A stretch of 61,388 bases of DNA from an uncultured Porphyromonadaceae bacterium (GCA_945873625.1 CAMCDS010000012.1:1-61388); one strand, 5' to 3'. Counted from the stretch's first letter, positions 37,767 through 47,300 are shown. A program made the numbers and translations. The notes: generated by a model from the sequence alone, not told the origin.

Positions 37767-38894
37767 ATGAAGCAGTATAAGTTTCAAAGCCTCGCCGATA
37801 CCAACGCATTCTTCGGCGAGAAGCTGAAGGAAGCCGCCTGCCGGGTGATTGACTCGGGCTGGTACCTCACAGGCCGGGAGACAGCCGCCTTCGAGAGCGA
37901 GCTGGCCGAAGCCCTCGGCTGCGCTCACGCCGTAGGCACGGCCAACGGTCTGGAAGCCATCAGGCTCACCTTCCGCGCCCTCATAGAGAACGGGCGTCTC
38001 GCCCCCGGCGACACCGTCCTCGTCCCGGCCAACACGTTCATCGCCTCCATACTACCCCTCACGCAGCTCGGACTGCGTCCGCGCCTTGTGGACCCCGACC
38101 CCGAGACCATGAGCGTCAGCTATTCGCGCATGGCCGACGAGGTAGAGAAGCATCCGGAGGTGAAGGCCGCGCTGCCCGTGCATCTCTACGGCCTGCCGGC
38201 CTTCGACCGCGAAGGTTTCGACCGGCTGAGAGACAGGGGGATAGTGATAGTGGAAGACAACGCCCAGGCCATCGGTGCCGAAACGTTCGACCCGGCCTCC
38301 GGGAAGTGGCTCTCTACCGGTACCCTCGGCGACGCGGCTGCAATCAGCTTCTATCCCGCCAAGAACATCGGAGCCCTCGGCGACTCCGGAGCAGTCGTAA
38401 CATCCGACGCGCGACTCGCAGAGACGATACGCCAGCTCTCCAACTACGGCGGAAGCGTGAAATACCATTACGACTATCAGGGCTACAACAGCCGCCTCGA
38501 CGAAATCCAGGCGGCCATGCTCCGGGTGAAGCTCCCCTATATCGCTGCCGAACGCGACCGCCGCGCCGAAACGGCCCGCGTCTACTCCGGGTCGATAACC
38601 AATCCGCTCGTGGGATTGCCTTACGACTCCCCGAGCGTGCGCCACGCATGGCACCAGTATGTGGTGCGCACTCCTGAGCGCGACCGCCTGCAGGCCTGGC
38701 TTGAGGCCAACGGCGTGCAGACGATGATTCATTACCCCGTGCCCCCCTACCGGCAACGGTGCTACCGCGGAGTGCTCGAAGGAGACTTCCCGGTGGCCGA
38801 CCGTCTCGCGGCAGAAGTGCTCAGCCTCCCGATCGCCAACACCTCCCCCTCCGACGCAGCCGAGATAGCATCCATAATCAACAGATATTCCTGA
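37767..38894 (+). CDS. DegT/DnrJ/EryC1/StrS sugar aminotransferase
   Basis: 375-residue fold-type I PLP enzyme. Asp164 (VEDNAQAIG) contacts the cofactor ring nitrogen and Lys199 (SFYPAKNIGALGDSGA) forms the Schiff base. Paired with the FdtA-like isomerase 24 bases upstream, it would make a 3-amino-3,6-dideoxyhexose nucleotide for surface glycans or protein glycosylation. No glycosyltransferase or other nucleotide-sugar gene is nearby. Its stop codon overlaps the mltG start. Confidence 0.9.
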   Translation: MKQYKFQSLADTNAFFGEKLKEAACRVIDSGWYLTGRETAAFESELAEALGCAHAVGTANGLEAIRLTFRALIENGRLAPGDTVLVPANTFIASILPLTQLGLRPRLVDPDPETMSVSYSRMADEVEKHPEVKAALPVHLYGLPAFDREGFDRLRDRGIVIVEDNAQAIGAETFDPASGKWLSTGTLGDAAAISFYPAKNIGALGDSGAVVTSDARLAETIRQLSNYGGSVKYHYDYQGYNSRLDEIQAAMLRVKLPYIAAERDRRAETARVYSGSITNPLVGLPYDSPSVRHAWHQYVVRTPERDRLQAWLEANGVQTMIHYPVPPYRQRCYRGVLEGDFPVADRLAAEVLSLPIANTSPSDAAEIASIINRYS

Positions 38895-39937
38895 TGGTAA
38901 AACCAGCCTCAAAGAAAAGCCGTTCCCGCCGGGGGTGGCTCATAGCCCTTGCGGCCGTCCTCGTCCTCATTGCCGCCGGCGCGGTCTACGCCCTGCCGAT
39001 GCTCACGAAGCGTGCTCCCTCGCGCGCCATAGTTGTTGTGCCCGATTCGGCCGACATGGACCAGCTCGCCGACACGCTCACAAGCCGCTTCGGCAAAGAC
39101 TATTCCGACGCCACGATGCGTGCCGCGCGCCTCATGGGCAGCGCCTTCCGCCTCCGTCCCGGCGCATGGGAGATAAAGAGCGGCGAACGTGCCTTCTCGG
39201 CAGCGCGCATCATAGGACGCGGCCGCCAGTATATCGTCAACCTCCCGCTCAACAACATCCGCACCGCCGACGAGCTCGCAGCACGCGTGGCATCGCGCAT
39301 GCGGATGACCGCCGACGAGCTGCTCGACCGCCTCGACGACCCCGCAACGCTGGCTCCCTACGGACTCACCCCGGCCGACGCTATGGCCCTGTTCATAGCC
39401 GACAACTATGAACTCTACTGGGTTACTTCGCCCGAAGACTTCATCGGCAAGATTGGCGAACGCTACCGCCGCTTCTGGACGCCCGAGCGCGTGAGGAAGG
39501 CATCGGCTCTCGGACTCACTCCGGCCCAGGCCGCCACCCTCGCCTCGATAGTCGACGAAGAGACCAACAAGGCCGACGAGAAGGGGCGCGTGGGGCGCCT
39601 ATACCTCAACCGCCTCGCCAAGGGGATGCGCCTGCAGGCCGACCCGACCGTAAAGTTCGCCGTAGGCGACTTCGGCATAAAGCGCGTCACCAAGGCCCAC
39701 CTCGACGTCGCTTCGCCCTACAACACGTATCGCAACGCCGGTCTGCCGCCGGGACCGATACGCATCACCGACCCGCGCACTGTCGACGCCATCCTCGACT
39801 CGCAGCCGACCGACGAAATCTACATGTGCGCCCGCGCCGACCTCTCGGGCTACCACGACTTCACGTCGAGCTACGATGAACATCTCTCAAACGCAAGGCG
39901 TTATCAAGAAAAGCTCAACGAGTTGCAGATAAAGTGA
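38894..39937 (+). CDS. mltG: Endolytic murein transglycosylase MltG
   Basis: 347 residues. A single N-terminal membrane anchor (WLIALAAVLVLIAAGAVYAL, about residues 15-34) precedes a LysM-like region and the YceG catalytic domain. The active-site block ASIVDEETNKADEKGR lies near residues 217-232 and is followed by MRLQADPTVKFAVGD. Cuts nascent glycan strands in the periplasm and sets strand length. Translation is probably coupled to the aminotransferase by the TGATG overlap. Confidence 0.93.
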   Translation: MVKPASKKSRSRRGWLIALAAVLVLIAAGAVYALPMLTKRAPSRAIVVVPDSADMDQLADTLTSRFGKDYSDATMRAARLMGSAFRLRPGAWEIKSGERAFSAARIIGRGRQYIVNLPLNNIRTADELAARVASRMRMTADELLDRLDDPATLAPYGLTPADAMALFIADNYELYWVTSPEDFIGKIGERYRRFWTPERVRKASALGLTPAQAATLASIVDEETNKADEKGRVGRLYLNRLAKGMRLQADPTVKFAVGDFGIKRVTKAHLDVASPYNTYRNAGLPPGPIRITDPRTVDAILDSQPTDEIYMCARADLSGYHDFTSSYDEHLSNARRYQEKLNELQIK

Positions 39938-39984
39938 ATCGGCAACGGCAGTGGACGCTGATTTCCACCTAAACACCAACCGCC

Positions 39985-40188
39985 ATGACACTTCTTGAGA
40001 CCTTCGGCTCGCCCGAAAACGCCTATATCGCCGCCGGAATGCTCCGCAGCAACGGCATCGCCTGCGAAGTGAGCGAAAGCGCCGGTTCCGAACTCTTCCC
40101 CGCTCCCATGGGCGGAATCGGAGAAACATCACTCTATGTAGACTCTGCAAAGGCCGAAGAGGCCCTCAGGCTACTGAGAGAACACTAA
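39985..40188 (+). CDS. DUF2007 putative signal-transducing protein
   Basis: 67 residues: an ACT-like/ferredoxin-like mini-domain beginning MTLLETFGSPENAYIAAGML and ending AKAEEALRLLREH. DUF2007 proteins have PII-like topology and no firm function. It follows mltG by 47 bases and probably shares its transcript. Confidence 0.8.
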   Translation: MTLLETFGSPENAYIAAGMLRSNGIACEVSESAGSELFPAPMGGIGETSLYVDSAKAEEALRLLREH

Positions 40189-40248
40189 AAACACATTTCT
40201 GACCAACTTTGTCCCCTTTTTTCTGATACGCGTTCGCACTATTTTTTG

Positions 40249-40257
40249 TAATTTTGC
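40249..40257 (+). promoter_or_regulatory. Promoter -7 box of the DUF4421 gene
   Basis: TAATTTTGC fits the -7 consensus; the -33 element is poor. About 77 bases before the TTG start. Confidence 0.6.
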
Positions 40258-40333
40258 ATTTTCAAATGCACAGGCTCCCCCGAAAAGCCCGCGCACTTAG
40301 ATTACCGAACTACAGAAAACGCATATCAAAGCA

Positions 40334-41479
40334 TTGACAGAGACTTCGTTGCGACATAGTCTGCGCATACTGACGGTTGCCCTCGCAGCCGTCCTTTTAT
40401 GCTTCGGCCATGCCTCGGCAGCCTCGAGCGATGTCGGCGACGAAGGGAAAGACGACGTGAAGCGCAGCGAGCTCGCCGACTGGTGGTGGAACCGTCTGAA
40501 GCAGGGAACGCTGCAGCTCAAAGACACCACGGTCATATACCCGAAGTTTCTCGGATTCTGCGTCGATGTCTACAACTGGGCCGACCGCACCTTCAACAGC
40601 TACGACACCACCTACGTGGTAGGCACCGGCAAACGCTGGAAAGCCGTGGTGCGCAACGACAACTGGGTAGACAGCTACGCAATGAACCTCAACCACGACA
40701 TGCCCGTGCGCCTGATGGGCGACATATACTGCAACGCCGGAGTCTACCTGCAATACATGGCCGTCAGCGCCGGATACTCGCTCGACCTCAGCAACGTAAT
40801 AGGCAACAAACCGATGCTCCACAAGAAGATGGGCGCCGGATTCAGTTGCGCGCTCTTCACCGTGGAGGGCTATTACCACGAAAACACCGGCGGCTCATAC
40901 CTCCGCACCTTTGGCGACTACAACGACGGACACCTCTTCAAGGAACGCTTCCCCGGCGTAAGGATGGTGTCGTTCGGCATCGACGCTTACTATTTCATCA
41001 ACCACCGGAAATACTCACAGGGCGCCGCCTACAACTTCTCGAAATACCAGAAGAAAAATGCCGGCTCGTTCATCGTGGGATTCAGATACGGCAACCGCGA
41101 CATAACCCTCGACTTCACCACCCTGCCCGAAAACCTGAAGCCCTACCTCAAGATTCCGGCACAGAAATACAAGTTTCATTACTCAAACTACTGCCTCATG
41201 GCCGGCTACGGCTACAACCTCGTCTTCGGCCACAACTGGCTCTTCAACGCCACTGCAATCCCCGCCGTCGGCGTCAACCGCAGTTTCCTCGACTCGCTCG
41301 AAGGACGCCAGTACATGCTATCGCTCGGCATAAAGGGCAAGATGTCGCTCACATGGAACATCTCCGACATCTTCCTCGGCATACAGACCTCGTTCGACGG
41401 CAGCTGGTACCGCAGCAGCGACTACTCGCTTTTCAGCTCCATCGAAGACCTCGCCGTCAGCGTCGGCGTACGCTTCTGA
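40334..41479 (+). CDS. DUF4421 outer-membrane protein
   Basis: 381 residues with an N-terminal signal sequence (RILTVALAAVLLCFGHASA) and an extended beta-barrel pattern rich in Tyr/Phe (GYYHENTGGSYLRTFGDYND, YCLMAGYGYNLVFGHNWLF), ending SVGVRF as outer-membrane barrels often do. The family is Bacteroidota-specific and of unknown function. The frame has no ATG upstream of the signal peptide; TTG at 40,334 is used, and a second in-frame TTG at 40,346 is an alternative start. Confidence 0.82.
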   Translation: MTETSLRHSLRILTVALAAVLLCFGHASAASSDVGDEGKDDVKRSELADWWWNRLKQGTLQLKDTTVIYPKFLGFCVDVYNWADRTFNSYDTTYVVGTGKRWKAVVRNDNWVDSYAMNLNHDMPVRLMGDIYCNAGVYLQYMAVSAGYSLDLSNVIGNKPMLHKKMGAGFSCALFTVEGYYHENTGGSYLRTFGDYNDGHLFKERFPGVRMVSFGIDAYYFINHRKYSQGAAYNFSKYQKKNAGSFIVGFRYGNRDITLDFTTLPENLKPYLKIPAQKYKFHYSNYCLMAGYGYNLVFGHNWLFNATAIPAVGVNRSFLDSLEGRQYMLSLGIKGKMSLTWNISDIFLGIQTSFDGSWYRSSDYSLFSSIEDLAVSVGVRF

Positions 41480-41544
41480 CCACCCCGCCCCCATCGTTAA
41501 CATCTTTTCACAATCGACCGCAAACCTCTTGCAGCCGACGGCTC

Positions 41545-41553
41545 TAACTTTGC
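41545..41553 (+). promoter_or_regulatory. Promoter -7 box of the 33-residue gene
   Basis: TAACTTTGC, an exact -7 consensus, 32 bases before the ATG. The region 20 bases further upstream lacks a clear TTTG. Confidence 0.6.
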
Positions 41554-41584
41554 AGTGTCAAAACGAACTAATACTGTCAGAATT

Positions 41585-41686
41585 ATGAAAAAGATCATCG
41601 CAAAGACAAAGGAGAATTATCTGCTCTATCTTATCTATTCGACCGGCCTGGCCGTGGTCGCACTGCAGATACGCAGTCTGCTCTGA
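41585..41686 (+). CDS. 33-residue putative membrane microprotein
   Basis: Starts MKKIIAKTKENYLLYLIYST and ends LQIRSLL; one hydrophobic stretch of about 16 residues follows a basic N-terminus. An exact -7 box lies 32 bases upstream and a strong terminator follows at 41,745, so the locus looks like a complete small transcription unit. No family recognised. It could be an inner-membrane microprotein or a toxin-like peptide; both are guesses. Confidence 0.55.
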   Translation: MKKIIAKTKENYLLYLIYSTGLAVVALQIRSLL

Positions 41687-41744
41687 CCCGACCCGGGCAC
41701 GGACAACAATTCCTGCGAAACGACAACAGAAAACTACTGAATGA

Positions 41745-41786
41745 GGCCGGCCGGCGCGGAGATCGCGTCTGCCGGCCGCCCTTTTC
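41745..41786 (+). terminator. Terminator after the 33-residue gene
   Basis: GGCCGGC (41749-41755) pairs with GCCGGCC (41771-41777), with an inner GCG/CGC stem, followed by GCCCTTTTC. Confidence 0.75.
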
Positions 41787-41832
41787 TCCCCGCCCGGTGC
41801 ATCCGCATCCCCGAGTAGCCCAGTCCCGTGCA

Positions 41833-41848
41833 GCGGCATTCATGCCGC
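41833..41848. repeat. Palindromic repeat, copy 2
   Basis: GCGGCATTCATGCCGC, a perfect 16-base palindrome followed by GCCCC. It equals the copy at 1786-1801 except for two changes at mirror positions that keep the pairing. Confidence 0.7.
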
Positions 41849-41880
41849 GCCCCGGCCTCCTCGTTCCTACGTCAGAAAGC

Positions 41881-41916
41881 AAGCCGCGCCTCCGTATTTT
41901 CGGAAGCGCGGCTTTC
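41881..41916. terminator. Bidirectional terminator between the microprotein and PPTase genes
   Basis: AAGCCGCGC (41881-41889) pairs with GCGCGGCTT (41906-41914), with an inner TCCG/CGGA stem. It lies 41 bases past the PPTase stop and can end that leftward transcript; T-rich sequence flanks both sides. Confidence 0.7.
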
Positions 41917-41927
41917 AGTTCCGTGAT

Positions 41928-41943
41928 GCGGCATTTATGCCGC
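41928..41943. repeat. Palindromic repeat, copy 3
   Basis: GCGGCATTTATGCCGC, 80 bases after copy 2; both are preceded by CCGTG and two further bases. One central base differs. Confidence 0.65.
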
Positions 41944-41956
41944 ATTTACATCCGCT

Positions 41957-42622
41957 TTATTTCTTCACCCCATACTTGGCGGCCTTCGGCGAGCAGGCCA
42001 CGGAGACGATGCAGCCGGCCGAGACGTAGCTGTAGAGGTCCATCGGGAGCACCGTGCCGTCGGGACGCACAATCTCGGCGCGACCGAGGGTATAGCCCCC
42101 CTCCCCCTCTTCGGGCTGAGGCTCGGGCAGGGTGAGGATGCGGAGCCCGGTGCGCCAGTCGACAGACGTGTCGAGGGCAGCCTTGTAGAGTGCCTCCTTT
42201 ATCGTCCAGGCGAGCAGCGCCAGTTCTGCGGACTCACCCACCAACTTCAGCTCTTCGTCGCTGAGGAAGCGTTCGCGCACGTCATACGCCTTCTCGCGTC
42301 CGAGCCGCTCCACGTCTATGCCGACAGCCGTGCGCTGATTGAACTTCGTGAAGTCGGCCTCGGGAGTCTTCGGGAGCGATGCCACGGCGAAGAGGCCGTC
42401 GGTGTGGCTTATGGATATGCGGGTCTCCTCCTCTTCGAGAAGCGGAGCGCCGTCTGGCAGATGCAGGATTGTGCGGTAGCAGCCGTCGCGTCCGTTCTCG
42501 CAGTATATCTGCCGGGCCATGCTCATGCGCGCCGACTTCGGATAGGCGCCTCCGCCCATCACTTCCTCCACCTTCACCCCGATGGGAGTGATATGTCGCC
42601 AGTAAATAAATTCGTCTTCCAT
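41957..42622 (-). CDS. 4'-phosphopantetheinyl transferase family protein
   Basis: 221 residues of the Sfp/AcpT superfamily, which transfers phosphopantetheine from CoA to a carrier-protein serine. The two signature blocks are present: AVGIDVERLG (magnesium-binding Asp) and WTIKEALYKA (Lys/Glu). The preceding SISHTDGLFAVASL matches the family His-containing strand. It follows gldE by 18 bases, an arrangement common in Bacteroidales. The target carrier protein is unknown; the ATG at 42,622 is preferred over an upstream TTG. Confidence 0.9.
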   Translation of the reverse strand: MEDEFIYWRHITPIGVKVEEVMGGGAYPKSARMSMARQIYCENGRDGCYRTILHLPDGAPLLEEEETRISISHTDGLFAVASLPKTPEADFTKFNQRTAVGIDVERLGREKAYDVRERFLSDEELKLVGESAELALLAWTIKEALYKAALDTSVDWRTGLRILTLPEPQPEEGEGGYTLGRAEIVRPDGTVLPMDLYSYVSAGCIVSVACSPKAAKYGVKK

Positions 42623-42640
42623 TGGCAATTGTAATGTTGT

Positions 42641-44017
42641 TCAGGACTCCTTGTCGCCCTCGGCGGCCACTATCGAGACGCGCACGCGGGTGATACGGTG
42701 GCGCTCGATGTCGAGCACGAGGAAATGACACCGTCCCCTTTCGAGCGACTCCGTCCTTACGGGGAAATCCCCTTTTATCTCCAGCAGCAGTCCGGCGAGC
42801 GATTCGGCCTCGACGTCGTCGCCGAGCTCCTCCTCCTCCACGCCTGTGATGCGGCAGAAGTCGCCGAGCGACACCTTGGCATCGAAGATATAGGTGCCGG
42901 GGGCTATTTTCTTATACATCTTCTCCTCCTGGTCGTATTCGTCGTCGATCTGACCCACTATCTCCTCGATGATGTCTTCGAGCGTAACGATGCCACGCGT
43001 GCCGCCATATTCGTCGACGATGATGGCTATGTGCATCTTGCGGCGGCGGAAGTCTTCGAGCAGGTCGTCGATCATCCTCGACTCCGGCACGTAGTAGGGC
43101 TCGCGGAGCAGGCTCTGCCACTTGAAGTCGGGCCGGCGGCTCTCGATGTAGGGAAGGAGGTCCTTGCTGTAGAGGATGCCGACTATAGAGTCCTGCGAAG
43201 TGTCGTAGACCGGTATGCGCGAATATCCCGTAGTGGTGATTGTCTCGAGCACGTCGTCCCACGAGTCGTGGTATTCGATGGCCGTAACGTCGATGCGGGG
43301 TATCATTATCTCGCACACCTCCTTCTCGCCGAACGAGAGGATTCCTTCGAGCATCTCCTTGTCCTTACCCTCCTTGAGGTCTGAAATCTCGAGGGCCTTC
43401 TCGAGCTCGTCGGTCGAGATGGTCTCGGCCTTCTTGGTAACGATGCGGTTGACTATCGAGGTCGACTTCACCATCACCCGGGCCAGGGGAGAGAAGAGCC
43501 GATAGAGCACGGTCATGAATCCCGACGCCGACTTAGCCCACTTGAACGCGCTTCCGCGCGCTGCCAGCTTCGGGAATATCTCGCCGAAGAGGAGCAGCAG
43601 GAAGGTCAGGAAGACGGTCTGCACGAGGAAATTGACCACAGTGCTTCCGAACGTTACCGTCTGGTTGATGGCAAACGTCAGCAGCACCACCATCGTGATG
43701 TTGACCAGATTGTTGGAAATCAGGATTGTGGCCAGCAGCCGCTCCGAATTTTTCATCAGGTTGTAGGCTTTGGCCGCTCCGCGGTCTTCGGTCTCGTCGC
43801 GGAGGTTGTCGATGTCGGCCGGGGTGAGCCCGAAGAAAGCTATCTCCGAGCCGCTGACGAAAGCCGAAAGCATCAGACATACGCAGGCTATCACAACGAG
43901 CACCGACCACGCAGGCCAGCTCATGGACTCAGGGCTATGAAACTCTATCGCCCGCTGCAATAACACTGAAAGATTGATTAACGCCGCAACAGGCGACGGC
44001 AAAGGATCTGTATCCAA
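42641..44017 (-). CDS. gldE: GldE-like CNNM/CBS/CorC-domain membrane protein
   Basis: 458 residues. The N-terminal CNNM (DUF21) region with three to four membrane segments (residues ~38-190) includes FVSGSEIAFFGL and LFGEIFPKLAARGS. A CBS pair follows (~210-335: ICEIMIPRIDVTAIEYHDSW-type, EYGGTRGIVTLEDIIEEIVG), then a CorC/HlyC domain. Architecture and length match GldE, needed for gliding/type IX secretion in Flavobacteria; in non-gliding Bacteroidales the role is less clear and ion transport is possible. Confidence 0.9.
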   Translation of the reverse strand: MDTDPLPSPVAALINLSVLLQRAIEFHSPESMSWPAWSVLVVIACVCLMLSAFVSGSEIAFFGLTPADIDNLRDETEDRGAAKAYNLMKNSERLLATILISNNLVNITMVVLLTFAINQTVTFGSTVVNFLVQTVFLTFLLLLFGEIFPKLAARGSAFKWAKSASGFMTVLYRLFSPLARVMVKSTSIVNRIVTKKAETISTDELEKALEISDLKEGKDKEMLEGILSFGEKEVCEIMIPRIDVTAIEYHDSWDDVLETITTTGYSRIPVYDTSQDSIVGILYSKDLLPYIESRRPDFKWQSLLREPYYVPESRMIDDLLEDFRRRKMHIAIIVDEYGGTRGIVTLEDIIEEIVGQIDDEYDQEEKMYKKIAPGTYIFDAKVSLGDFCRITGVEEEELGDDVEAESLAGLLLEIKGDFPVRTESLERGRCHFLVLDIERHRITRVRVSIVAAEGDKES

Positions 44018-44041
44018 GATTAAGAATATGTTGATTATTGC

Positions 44042-44074
44042 GCAAAGGTAACCAAATTTGCCGACTCCTACAAA
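44042..44074 (-). promoter_or_regulatory. Promoter of gldE
   Basis: Minus strand TTTG (44074-44071), 20-base spacer, TACCTTTGC (44050-44042). The start codon is only about 25 bases downstream, so the leader is short. Confidence 0.85.
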
Positions 44075-44103
44075 TCTTTTTTATCGGCCGCCGCTTCGAC
44101 GAT

Positions 44104-44140
44104 GAAAAAACCGCCGCAGGGCGCTCGGGCCCTGCGGCGG
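44104..44140 (-). terminator. Strong terminator behind the sorting-domain remnant
   Basis: Minus strand CCGCCGCAGGG (44140-44130) pairs perfectly with CCCTGCGGCGG (44121-44111), followed by TTTTTTC. A textbook terminator with no complete gene in front of it except the remnant at 44,174 and, further upstream, the helicase-nuclease gene. Confidence 0.9.
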
Positions 44141-44173
44141 AGGGAAACGGCCGGAATAAGCGGCCATGTAAGT

Positions 44174-44338
44174 TTACTTGCGGACTACGATCTTCTTGCC
44201 ACCGTAGATGTAGAGACCGGCGGGAAGACATCCGCTACGAGACTGCAGCACGCATCCCACAACAGAAGCCGGAGGCACACTTGCACCTCCGGCTTTGATT
44301 ATCAAAGTTTTAAATAATTTATGTCTGATTAATTTCAA
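44174..44338 (-). pseudogene. 3' remnant of a C-terminal-sorting-domain (T9SS) gene
   Basis: A 54-codon frame ends in GCLPAGLYIYGGKKIVVRK and a stop. This is the typical last strand of a type IX secretion sorting domain (LPAGxYIxxGKKxxVR). Upstream the frame passes through a hairpin (44,267-44,294) and carries no cargo or signal peptide; a TAG precedes it in frame, and only a TTG could start it. The most economical reading is a deleted gene that kept its 3' end and its terminator. Confidence 0.65.
44267..44300. terminator. Hairpin after the helicase-nuclease gene
   Basis: AGCCGGAGG (44267-44275) pairs perfectly with CCTCCGGCT (44286-44294). On the minus strand the tail is TCTGTTG, on the plus strand TTGATT. 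It lies 65 bases past the stop of the leftward helicase-nuclease gene and probably ends it. Confidence 0.6.
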
Positions 44339-44359
44339 CTAACCGACAGGCGATTCACT

Positions 44360-47300
44360 TCATTTTGATTCAGAGGACACCTTCTCTACGGTGCCGCGGC
44401 CTATATACCATATATAGCCGCTCACGTCCTTATAGCCGGTGGCCTGCGAGAGCATCGACACGTAGCGGGCCACCTGACGGCTATAGCCCGCATGGTTCTT
44501 CTTATAGTTGGCGTCGCTGACGGAGCCGAACTTATAGTCGACCACCACGGCGCGCCGGCCCGCTTCGTCGATGAGCATGCGGTCGGGACGCCATTCGCTT
44601 CCCCCGGCGAGGAAGGGGCGCTCGTTGATGACGCGCATCGAGCCGTCGAACCACTCCCTCACCTCTTCGCGGCCGAGAGCTTCGGCAAGCATAGCCTTGG
44701 CCTCCGCGGCTCCCTCGGGGGTAAGCTCGCCGCTCACCACCCTGCGGCGCACGGCCATGTCGAGATCCGATGCCACGGCGATGTCAGACAGGATGTCGTG
44801 GAGCAGGTTGCCTCGCTTGCGCGGGTCGGACGAGATGGTGTCGGTGTCTACATCGTCTTCCTCGCCTATCGAGGCGCGGCTCTTGTAGGTGAGGTTCAGC
44901 TTGCGCGAGTTGGGGGCATAGCTTCTTGCCATCACCACCTTCGGGCCTCCGGTGTTTTCGTCGTCCGAAGTGCAGCCGGCTGCCGGTTCGGCCACGGGCG
45001 AGCCGTAGATGACGGTCCATCCCCCCTCTGCGGAATCCTCCTCAAAGCGCACCTGGCCCAGACCCGGAAGCGACTCTGCCGTCTCGGCGTCGGCTCCTTC
45101 AGCCTCATGACGGGCGGGAGCATCCTTGTCGGGCGCGAAGAAGAACCACGCCATCTCGCGGAATCCCCTCGCCCCGGCGGGCAGTTCCCACTCCTTAAGT
45201 ATGCGGTCGGAAGGGCAGGTCGACACGATGTAAAGCTCCTTCACGGCACGCGTAAAGGCCACGTAGGCGAAGTTGAGGCGGTCCATTGTCTCGCCGTAGA
45301 GGTTTTCGAGGTATTCGGGCGCAAGGGGCGACGCGGGCATCAGCGTATGGTTGATCTCCACCGGAAGGAGCGGCGGAAGGGGATGCTCGGGCACGGAGAG
45401 GAGCGGCGGAAGCCAGAGGTAGCTTTTCTTGGTGCCGCGCTGCGTGGTGGTGCCGAACTCTGGGTTGAATCCGGGGAGAATCACGCAGTTGAATTCCAGG
45501 CCTTTCGACTTATGGATGGTCATGACCCTCACGGCGTCGATGCCGGCCGGGGAGCTGAGCGACATGCGCGCACCCTTGAGGTTCCACCATTCGATGAACG
45601 AGGCGGCATCGGCCGGATAGCTGTCGCAATAGTCGAGCAGGGCGTCCTGGAAAGCCGCTATGAACGGTGCCTCGGCCTCCTTGAGGCTGTCGGGGACGAA
45701 TACGTCGATTATCGCCTCGCAGAGGGCCGGGAGGGTTACGGAATGGATACCCTCCACGATGTCGGTGAGCGGCTTGCGCGCGTCGGGCGAGCTGAAGAAC
45801 TCGCGTATGCACTCTTCCGGGTCAAGCTCGGGATGCGACTCGGCGAAGTGGCGGAAGAGGGAGTTCAGCTCCGACTTTGACACGCTGTCTTTCAGCGGTT
45901 TGCCTGTGTCTTCCTCGTCGGGGAGGGAGGCCACGGCCACCATCTCGAGGGTGGAGACGATGATTCTGACGGCGCGGGAGCTTTCGAGGCGGAGCGATTC
46001 GTCGCTGATGAAGTCGATGCGGCGGGTGGCGTCGGGGCGGTTGTTGTGGTCCACGAGAGCCGAGATCACTTCGGCTCCGTCTTTGTTGGTGTCGACGAGC
46101 ACCGCTATGTCGCTCTGGCGGTAGCCGCGGTCGAGCAGGCGGTCGATCATCGGGCCTACGTAGTGGAACTCCGACGGGCTGTCGTCATCGTCTGAGCCGC
46201 CGCCGGCCGCCTCTTTCGGGAGGAAACGGATTTCGACATACCCTTCGTCGTCGCGCTTGCGCGGAAACTGCACCACGTTTGAGTAAAGCTCGGAGAGGGA
46301 ATGGTTTTCGGCCGGAATCCCGGTGGCCTCGTCGGCGCGGTCGAGCTGCGAGGCGGCCATGAGGAAGAAGAGGTTGTTGAACTCCACGATGCGGCGCAGG
46401 CTCCGGTGGTTGGTGTTTTCGGCGCGCGAAGCCCCGGCCACTCTCAGCGGCATGGCGGCGAACTGCGCCGGCACCACGGTAGAGATGAGCGAGGGGTCGG
46501 CGTTGCGGAAGCGGTAGATGCTCTGCTTGGCGTCGCCGATTATGAGGTTGTCGAATGCGTTGGCCGTCGACTCCGACACAAGGGGGCGCAGGTTTTCCCA
46601 CTGCAGGGCCGAGGTGTCCTGAAATTCGTCGATGAGGTAATGGTGGAGCCTCGGTCCGAGCCGCTCGTAGATGAAGGGGGTCTCGTCGTCGCCGATGATG
46701 CGGCCGAGCAGGGTGCTGGTGTCGGAGAGCTCGACGAGGTTGTTGCTTTGCAGAAACTCCTTGACGTTCTCGCGGATGCGGTGCATGAGTGCCGGATAGG
46801 AAAGCGTAGGCTCGTAGAGCAGCCAGAGCATGGTCTCGGGGGTCTGAAGCGCACGCTCCCACGCTTCCACGGCCTCGTAGAAGCCAAGGGCGGCGCCGGC
46901 CAGCACCTCGGTGTCGGCCGCCGAGAGACCCATCTTCTTCCCTTTGGCGGAGAGCACACCTGCCGGAGAGGCCGAGATCTTGTCTACCGTCCCCTCATAT
47001 TTGAAAGCCGGGAGCTCGAGCGGCGACGCGGCCGCGGCCACCTTGTCGGCGTGTGAGTGCATGTAGGCTGCCCCGGCCTCCCTGATGTCGAGACCCCTGG
47101 AGGCGAAGGCGTCTCTGAGGGCGGTAGCCTTGCTCCGCGCCTCGCGCTGAAGTTTCTCGAGTGGAGCCACATAGAGGCTGCGGTAGCGGGCCACTGTGTC
47201 GGAATAGTCGGGATGCTCGGCGAAATATTCGTCAAACTCCTTGCGGCGACGCTTGAACTCCTCGCGGTCCATCTGCGCCACAACGGTGCGGAGGCTTTTG

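Noticed and set aside
40334..41479. Frameshift or truncation at the 5' end of the DUF4421 gene because no ATG is present
   Set aside because: A TTG directly before a good signal peptide, with a -7 box upstream, explains the start without damage.
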